A stretch of 64,000 nucleotides of DNA, taken from assembly GCA_014529385.2 (NCBI GenBank), contig CM043966.1, positions 101,535,587 through 101,599,586 of the forward strand. The letters are read 5' to 3'. Shown piece after piece: positions 56,187 through 64,000 of this stretch. The stretch is from Adiantum capillus-veneris (Eukaryota; Streptophyta; Polypodiopsida; Polypodiales; Pteridaceae). Below the pieces are notes generated by a model, which saw nothing but the letters and a program-made list of their open reading frames with translations, did not search any database and was not told the origin of the DNA. Within the stretch, counting starts at the first letter, position 1, and every line of letters begins with the position of its first letter. Both the position numbers and the translations under genes were made by a program.

Positions 56187-56338
56187 ATCATGTCGTCCTC
56201 GACATGACAGTAGAGCTGCTTCTTCAGTGGAGGCTTTCGCGCATCTTCAGAACAGACTCATACCGTGCATACTGGGCTAGTAATGTAGGGCCGAATATAT
56301 CTGTATCAATGGTGAAGAAACCGGTGTAGAAGGCTTCT

Positions 56339-58211
56339 TCAAAGGCCTGGAGATGGTACAAGGACAACATGTATCACCTCATGGAAAGGTTGAGGAGACA
56401 GTTCATACGCACATCTATATGTCTCTTGGAAGAAGAATATGCTATCTGTTGCCTGTCCACGTTTAAAGATCTCAAAAACTGTTGCCTGTATCACCTCATG
56501 GGAAGGTTGAGGAGACAGTTCATACGCACATCTATATGTCTCTTGGAAGAAGAATATGCTATCTGTTGCCTGTCCACGTTTAAAGATCTCAAAAACTGCC
56601 AAAAGGGTTTTACAAATCTTCCTGAGCATAATGCAAGAGAGGTCAGGCGAGCCAGTGAACAATTTAATGGTGCCCATTAGGGTTTTCACCAAGTAATGCT
56701 CACTCATTCTCTCACCTGCCTTCAAGCCTGGCAGCTTTTGGGTAGTTGAGCCACGTGGGGTGGCTTTTCTTGAGCAGCTCTTGTTCTTTCCAGGTCCGCA
56801 TCCTTGGTAGAGGGAAAAAGCTAAGGTTGTCTCTGATTATTTTAGGCGCCTCTACCAGATGTACTAAATATTGTGGGTATCTATTTAGCCATGCCTTTCT
56901 CCATTTTGGCTGAGAGTCCACAATAAGCTTAACACCTTCTGGTTTGGTGATATCTTCTTCGTATAGTGGCACTATCGGCTCCTCTTTAATCCTCTTGTTA
57001 ATTGTAGCAGCTTCATACTTGAGAAGAGGATATGGGAGAGAGGGTTGTAGCCATTCATGTCAAAGGACATCTGCATCTAATTTCTGAGAATGGTCATAGA
57101 CTTCAATACCCTCTGCTCCCACTCCATTGCTTCTTTGGCCGTGTCTTTTATTGCTGCTTCTATTGCCTTTTGTAGATTTTCTTCTTCTTCTTGTGTCAAA
57201 TCCCGGGGCTCTTGGGATGGTCCCACAAGGATGTCTTCTTGCATTGTTGTGTCCACTAGATCTGACACATTGTATATATGAATTCCTTCCATAGCTGATG
57301 GCCCTGTGCTCAAGTGTGGCTCTTGAGTCTGTTGTTGGCCTTTTAGCTCATCAATCTGCTTTTGATATGCTTTCTTTTCCTGTTCAGCTTGATCCAATCA
57401 TTTTGGGAGGGAGGTAGAGGCCAATTTCCCTTGGCATGCAATGCTCCATAGATGACTTTGGTTATCAACTCACCAGGCACAATATAAGTGGGATTTTTGG
57501 TCCCCATTTTCATAAGGTTGTCATGAATGTAAGCGGCATAGTTTATCTCCCTCGGGTGGCTCTTCTGCATCGCCCAAGTGAAAGTGGTGGCAATAGCTCA
57601 GGTGGCATCCTGTATTTCGGTGGCCGTTTCGTACACATGTGGAAGTACTTATTGTATAATTGGCTCATGATGGCCACCTTCGGGTTTGCAATATCTTCAA
57701 ATGTATAGTTATTTTTTTTCTCTGAGTAGACCTTAATGTCATCCCGCCTCTTAGTCACACTATCTCCTTTGTTAGAGAGGTCAAGTGCTGTTGCCACCAC
57801 CTTCTCTGTGATGACAATCATTGTATTAGGCTTGCCTTGCAGATCTGTAACTCTGGCTATGGCGTCCTCTTTGATTGTGGTGACAAATTCCCACACTTTT
57901 TTAACATCAATCCCTGCTGGCAAGGCTTCAAAGTAATTGTGGAGATCCAGTTTCTCTAAGTAGTCCCCCATCTTTCTCCTGACAAATTCATTGAGCTCTT
58001 GAGCGATCATGGGTAGCTCCAATGCATTTCCCACCGGATCTTTAAACACTCCTTGGTAGATTCTCAAATCATTGGTTTCTAGTATGTCATCTTGAATCCA
58101 AGTGCTTGTGGGCTTTAGTGTTCCTTCTGGGATAACAAAAGGCTCCACTTCTTCTAAGTAGTCCTTGATAGCCATCCTCTTCTTCTTTGCAGGCGACTTT
58201 GTGGCTGCCAT
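56339..58211 (-). pseudogene. Retroelement-associated reading frame, family not recognised, frameshifted
   Basis: ATG at 58211 starts MAATKSPAKKKRMAIKDYLE and runs about 200 codons through NYTFEDIANPKVAIMSQLYN and YFHMCTKRPPKYR. A frameshift near 57600 leads to AMQKSHPREINYAAYIHDNL and VPGELITKVIYGALHAKGNW. Another near 57380 leads to a coiled-coil-like stretch (QEKKAYQKQIDELKGQQQ) and an acidic segment (TQEEEENLQKAIEAAI). Further pieces (KPEGVKLIVDSQPKWRKAWL) continue to 56712, and frames down to 56339 include the duplicated block. No gag knuckle, protease or RT is seen. It lies upstream of the LTR at 55122, so it is probably the internal coding region of a non-autonomous element. It resembles uncharacterised plant transposon proteins, but I cannot name the family. 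Confidence 0.5.
56371..56604. repeat. 117-bp tandem duplication
   Basis: Two units starting GTATCACCTCATGG at 56371 and 56488. 117 is 39 codons, so the minus-strand frame containing VFEIFKRGQATDSIFFFQET is kept in both. Confidence 0.95.
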
Positions 58212-59978
58212 GGATCTTGTTACACTCAGTAGTCCAAAGTTAGCGTTTTTTACAAATTAGTTGATAAACTGAGTTCTGACTACCCAAATGACTTGAAAGT
58301 TGAAATAAGAACTCAAAAGGGACTAGGGAAGCCATGCATGTGCATACAATAGGTTTTTGGCTGAAAAATAAGCATGTAGACATCCTACACGTAGGATGTC
58401 TACCTTCTCTGATTTTGATGAAACTTGACAAGCTTGTGGCCCTTGACCTGTGCAACATGGCTATGTACTTGGAATTTGGTTTGGACATCAAAAAGTGCAA
58501 TTTTGAGTAGATTTAGGCTTTTGTCTCACAAAATGGGTAGGATGTCCTATATGGATGGCAAATGATATCCAATTGGATTGAAATTTGATATATAGGCTTC
58601 TTATACTGATAGCCGTTTTTTGGCTATCCAAATTTCCATAGTGACCTATCTCACCCTACCAAAATCACCCAAACACTGTGGCTATCCCTACCATTTCACT
58701 GTACATAGGCGTGTGTGAGTTAGGGGACTTTCCCCATATTTTCTTAAAAACCCTCAATTAGCTAGTCACTGAGCTAGTTGAGCCAAAAAAAATAAAAAAA
58801 TAAAAAAAAGGTATATTATGGCCTCTTTGTGTGTAAATATTTCATTGCATATAGGGCCTAAATATAAGGATTTTTCATAATTATTTTGGTATTTATTTGA
58901 ATATTTATACTTAGGTGTGTGTTATTTATGCTATGGACATTGACTCACCATTACCACAATTTTTTCTTACCATACTCTTTATTCCATAAAGAAATAATTT
59001 CATGCAAGCTTCTCTTATTTTTTGTGTAACTCCATCCCAACAAAAATCCAAAAAAACTAGTTTATTTATGTGTATATTTTTTCACTATTGTCATTTTTTC
59101 CTTCCTACATCTATTCTCTATTACTCTCATAAATTAGAACACCAAAAATATTCATCTTTTTATGGTAGACTTATAATGAGAGAGATTTATTTTGACCCCT
59201 TTATATTTTTTCCACCTATATTATTTGTATTTGACATGTACATATATTTTTAGACCCCTCAATATTTGATTTCCATAGTTGTACTATTCATTTATATCAT
59301 GATCTCAACAATATCTTCAATTATAGACCTACCAAATAAGGTCAAGGATATGTGGCATACATGCATGTACTATGGAGGGCTCCGTCTTGGAGGCATTCAA
59401 AAGCATCATCCAAAGAAGGACCCCATAAGGACTTTGTGCAGTGGAAAAAGATAGTCAGTTTTGCTGAATTTTTAAAGGTCACTTGATTTCCGAATTTGAA
59501 AAGGTGATACAAACAAAAGTTGTAGCTCGTAGGCTGAAATTTTACCTTAAATGTTTTCATGTTTTTTTGAGCTACGAGCTGTGAGCTATGGTTTTTTTGG
59601 TGGACCCCAGTTTGCCCATTCTATGCAGCCACACTCCCTTTTCCACTTTATCATTTTCCTCTTTCACACACACTTCTCCACTCATCATCCCCACCTCTCT
59701 CACCACTCCTCTCTCCACCCTACTCACGTTCTTCTCAACCTTGAAGAATAAGAGAAACCATGGTGAACTCATGTCTCCTACACACACTTCCATTCCAATA
59801 TTGACCACCTAATCTCATTTTTTCTCTTCCATATTACCCATATCTATCAAAAAAACCACAAAATTCAGTCTCTTCTCTTAAAGGACAACACCATATTGAT
59901 TGATTACTCATATTCAATCACCTTGGCTCTCTAAGAAGGTCAAGAGTGGAGAAAAAACGTACCGTCAAAGCTAGTGGA
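58212..59978. other. No gene recognised
   Basis: AT-rich DNA. A perfect 13-bp-arm inverted repeat (GTAGACATCCTAC with its complement two bases later) lies at 58376-58403. Confidence 0.45.
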
Positions 59979-60992
59979 CCGACAACAAGCGTCAAAATTG
60001 ACCCTACTCAAGACACTTGGAGCATCAACATTGTAAGAAATCCATGTTTTCTTACCTATTAAGAGTTTTGTCTTCCTTATTTGTATCCTACATGGATACT
60101 CCCATTGTAAATATCCAATTCCATTTGTAAATCAATAAAAATACTAACTCTACTAAGTTACTAACACTAACCTACTATGAAAAGTCCTATCATATCCACT
60201 TCTCTCCTCTCTCTCTTCTTCATCTATCCCCACCAACTTCTTGATAATTCCAAGCAAAAGAAATTAGATAAGTGTGCTGAAAATCTAACCGAACCATGGT
60301 TAGAAGAGTAACCTAGCCCTCAAAATTGCTATAAAAGGAGGGTGTAGCTAGCACAAAAGGGAAGAGCCATAAGCAAGAGCACTATGCTATAGCTTGAGAA
60401 GCCAAGCTCAACCTCTCTAGAAGGAGCTCTTGAGTGGAAGCTCATTGGCTTATGTATATGTATGTGTTGTATTAGGGGTGATTAGCAAGGGAACTCTATG
60501 CCATTGTAAGAAAGAGTGATCATTCAATTGAGAGTAGGAAATCTATCATTTCTCCTAGTAGTGTAAGCCCAACATTTGCTGAATCAAGGAGGGTGGATTT
60601 GGACTAAGCATGGATACTTTGTCTCTCTTCCAACGGGAAGTCATGGACAACAATGATGTGTAAATGTCTTGGTGTTTTATTTAAGTTCTTGATAGCTTGT
60701 CTTTGGGTGTTGTCATCAATTTAGCCATAAATCCCACATATTGTAAGTGGGCGACAGGGTAGAGAGGACTCCCCTGGCCTTAAGAGAGTGATTGGGGTGG
60801 CTTTTCTTGTGATGTGTTATGGTGTAATTTACTCAAGCTATGTTGAACAAATACTAATCTCACTTTGATTGGTCATGATAGATTTGTAAGAACGTATTAA
60901 TGCAACAAGCACCCCCTCCCCCTTCTCTCTCTTTCTTACATATATAATTGTGTTTGATTGATCATTGCCGATACATTTCAAAGCATCCCGAG

Positions 60993-61048
<56 letters not shown>

Positions 61049-61455
61049 ACACGTTCTAGTTCGCATCCAAAACTAGGTGGTGCCCCAAATTTGTGTAGGG
61101 TTAGGTTGCGGGTTTGGGTGTGTGTTTGTTGTGTTTTTCCAACCCCAACCCAATTGAGCAGCACGGGAGCCTAGAAGAGTGCTTAGAGGCCACTCTCCTT
61201 GTTGCCCGCCTCGGACCGCCTCAAATTTAATTTGAGGCAGTCCGGGGCTGGCAACAAGGAGAGTGGCCTCAAATTAAATTTGAGGCGGTCCGGGGCGGGC
61301 AACAAGGAGAGTGGCCTATAGGCACTCTTCTAGGCTCCCATGCTACTCAATTGGGTTGGGGTTGGAAAAACACAAAAAACACACACCCAAACCTGCAACC
61401 TAACCCTACACAAATTTGGGGCACCACCTAGTTTTGGATGCGAACTAGGACGCGT

Positions 61456-61506
<51 letters not shown>

Positions 61507-62525
61507 GAGAGAGTGCTCAGGATGATTTTAAATGTATCGACAGTGATCAAGCAAACACAATTATATATGTAAGAAAGAGAGAGAAGGGGGAGGGGGTGCT
61601 TGTTGCATTAATACCTTCTTACAAATCTGTCATGACCAATCAAAGTGAGATTAGTACTTGTTCAACATAGCTTGAGTAAATTACACCATAACACATCACA
61701 AGAAAAGCCATCCCAATCACTGTCTTAAGGCCAGGGGAGTCCTCTCCACCCTGTCGCACTCTTAAAGTATGTGGGATTTATGGCTAAATTGATGACAACA
61801 CCCAGAGACAAGGTATCAAGAACTTAAAAAAACACCAAGACACTTACATATCATTGCTGTCCATTACTTCACATTGGAAGAGAGACAAAGTATCCAAGCT
61901 TAGTCCAAATCCACCCTCCTTGATTCAGCAAATGTTGGGCTTACACTAGTAGGAGAAATGATAGATTTTCTACTCTCAATTGAATGGTCACTCTCTCTTA
62001 CAATGGCATAGAGTTCCCTTGCTAATCACCCCCAATACAACACATGTATATGCATAAGACAATGAGCTTCCACTCAAGAGCTCCTTCTGGAGAGGTTGAG
62101 CTTGGATTCTCAATCTATAGCATAGTGCTCTTGCGTATGGCACTCCCTTTGTGCTAGCTACACCCTCCTTTTATAGCAATTTTGAGGGCTAGAGTTAATC
62201 CTCTAACCATGGTTGGGTTAGATTTTCAGCACTTATCTAATTTCTTTTGCTTGGAATTATCAAGAAGTTGGTGTGGATAGATGAAGAAGAGAGAGAGGGG
62301 AGAAGTGGAGGTGATAGGACTTTTCATAGTAGGTTAGTGTTAGTAAATTAGTAGAGTTAGTATTTTTATTGATTTACAAATGGAATTGGATATTTACAAT
62401 GGGAGTATCCATGTAGGATACAAATAAGGAAGAAAATCCTCTTAATAGGTAAGAAAATATAGATTTCTTACAATGTTGATGCTCCAAGTGTTTTGAGTAG
62501 GGTCAATTTTGATGCTTGTTGATGG
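59979..62525. repeat. 2.5-kb inverted repeat with LTR-like arms
   Basis: 59979-61190 is repeated in inverse orientation at about 61320-62525. Outer ends match: AACAAGCGTCAAAATTGACC against GGTCAATTTTGATGCTTGTT. Each arm holds a TATAAAAGG box (60331 plus; about 62168 minus), a (CT)n or (AG)n tract (60994-61047 and 61459-61510) and GCATCC-AAAACTAGGTGGTGCCCC, a word shared with the Gypsy-A and Gypsy-B LTRs. The centre has three inverted or direct copies of GGCAACAAGGAGAGTGGCCT. Confidence 0.85.
60994..61047. repeat. (CT)n microsatellite in the left arm
   Basis: About 54 bp of CT, mirrored by (AG)n at 61459-61510 in the right arm. Confidence 0.95.
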
Positions 62526-64000
62526 TGGAGAGAAGGAATGGGGAGCACGCCCAGCGCGCCAACACGGAATGCCTCCTATAGCCCAAGGCACACACTGCAC
62601 CCCAATCTCCTTTGCGAGCACCTTCGACTCGCTCTTTTCACCAAACCACGTGTGCACACGCGCTCATATAGACACACCCTAACTCACACAAACCGCGTAC
62701 CTCAATGCAGTAGCTTTTACGCTCTCCCACACGCTCAAAACGCCACACGCACTCTCTCACTCTCTGCAACACTTCGTCGTGGCGACGCACACTTTCCGAC
62801 ACGCCCGCACGCACACACATGAGAGCATAAGAGAAGGGGGGAAAGGGGGGACGAGACTATGCAAGAGACTCAATGCAATGGGGTAAAGTCTGCTTTACAA
62901 ATACAGGATCGCCGCCGCAACCGGCGCGCATTAGAAAGTACACAAGGGCGAGCTCCGCTCAAGCCCGGCTTCAAGGACTCCATAGCTTGTACTCCTCGTG
63001 AGCTCCCTGTGGCTCCAAATGAGCGAGCAACCCAAGATCCAAAAAGAGCCGTCGAGTGTGACCGAATGAGGATATGCTTCCTCCTTCCTTAAGCCAGAAA
63101 GAAAACCCTCCTCCTTTTCCCCAAGCCCAAGGAAAAAAAAAACCTCTTTCCTTGACGAACGCTGCTTTCTTCTTTCTCTCCCTCACCTCCTAGCTTCCAA
63201 CAACAAAAGAAAAAAAAACTTGCTTTTTTTAGCCCTGGCGGCGCCGGGCGCCACTGCAGCCTAGGATTTTTTTTTTTGTGAATCCTTTTCCTTTAGCTTT
63301 TGAGCAAATTCCACCAAAGCTAAGGGGTCACCCTTTTCCCTTTGAACTTATAGCCAAAGACTTTAATCACCCGTCTCTCATGTGGTCGATGCTCCGTATG
63401 CCCGGGCTCGCTCAATGAGTTTTTCGGGTATGCTGCATGGGAGATCCACCTATCGGCTCCGCGTCATGATGCCTCGACAATCTCAAATGGCATGTTCCAA
63501 ACATCGGAAAAAGCATCCGATCATCCACGTTCCCTATGAATTGCTGACCTCGGCCGAGCATATCTCCATGCTCCGGACTCCAATTCAGATGCTGTCAACT
63601 CCGACTAGCATTACATGCTGCATGCTACCCACCAGACACCTGGTGAGCTCGACAAAACACCAAATGGCATGTTTCCCAATGTGGTCCAATCGCCTCGAAA
63701 TTGACCCCTGTCAAAACTTGAATGTCCATAACTTTCCATCCAGAAGCCCGATTCTCAATCCGAAAAGACCGGCGTGCTCCACAACTCGAGCACTACACGT
63801 GTATCATTTCACACCCGCCTTGAATAGCCACCTGTGCCCGCCCAATCTGGCGAGGATCTGCAAACACATCCCACTTCAATTGGCCATATCTCGCACATCC
63901 GGGCTCCGTTTGACGAGCCGTCTGGACCAGCGTCTAGAGAACATCAAGCATCACGTTTCGGCACACAAAACCATCACTTCGGACACATGAGGCCACCATC
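62526..64000. other. GC-richer region, no gene recognised
   Basis: Richer in GC than its surroundings. A frame open for 202 codons (63382-63990, plus) has no recognisable motif and a composition unlike a folded protein. Repeated wording (CAAATGGCATGTT twice; CTCCGGACTCC and TCCGGGCTCCG) suggests an untranslated or LTR part of an unidentified retroelement running out of the window. Confidence 0.35.

Noticed and set aside
63382-63990. A 202-codon protein gene
   Set aside because: It is open but has no motif, no start context and an odd composition. The text resembles untranslated retroelement sequence. Kept only as an unassigned region.

Overview
This window is land-plant nuclear DNA from a large, repeat-dense genome. 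CACTA (En/Spm) transposases, a Tat-type Ty3/gypsy pol with two RNase H domains, plant L1-type LINEs, a PPR remnant and a lipid-transfer-protein remnant all point to a plant. Long (AG)n tracts are unusually frequent. The sequence alone does not decide between fern, lycophyte, gymnosperm and angiosperm. I see no intact host gene, no rRNA or tRNA gene and no CRISPR array.

Layout. 1-3100: AT-rich DNA, a broken non-specific lipid-transfer-protein-like gene and AG/AC microsatellites. 3145-7575: a degenerate L1-type LINE on the minus strand (LINE-A). 7986-8085: the 3' tail of another LINE, interrupted by a CACTA element (CACTA-1, 8086-24991, 3-bp duplication AAT). CACTA-1 carries the 3' half of a TNP2-like transposase gene, an unrecognised two-exon minus-strand gene and a palindromic minisatellite. 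A 10.4-kb Tat-like Ty3/gypsy element (Gypsy-A, 10515-20949, minus strand) is inserted in that minisatellite. The order of insertion is therefore LINE tail, then CACTA-1, then Gypsy-A. 24992-30430: LINE tails, a 160-bp AG tract, a second non-LTR reverse transcriptase (LINE-B, minus) and a 1.34-kb TIR element flanked by TTAA. 30438-30935: a decayed PLS-type PPR gene. 32104-41378: Gypsy-B (plus strand), same family as Gypsy-A, with two LTRs of equal length. 41785-48822: CACTA-3, 3-bp duplication TAA, with remnants of both transposon genes and a tandem array of hairpins. 48823-55100: noncoding DNA with hairpins, poly-C runs and a dense AG/TA microsatellite cluster. 55122-58211: an LTR of a minus-strand retroelement with its polypurine tract and a frameshifted internal reading frame. 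59979-62525: a 2.5-kb inverted repeat whose arms look like LTRs. 62526-64000: nothing recognised.

Almost every coding region is broken by frameshifts or stop codons, so this is a graveyard of nested transposons. The points most worth attention are two small reading frames upstream of gag shared by Gypsy-A and Gypsy-B, the dual RNase H arrangement in which the first RNase H has lost a catalytic aspartate in both copies, 4-bp target duplications in both gypsy elements, the unknown minus-strand gene in CACTA-1, the hairpin array inside CACTA-3, the TTAA-flanked element and the inverted LTR-like pair.
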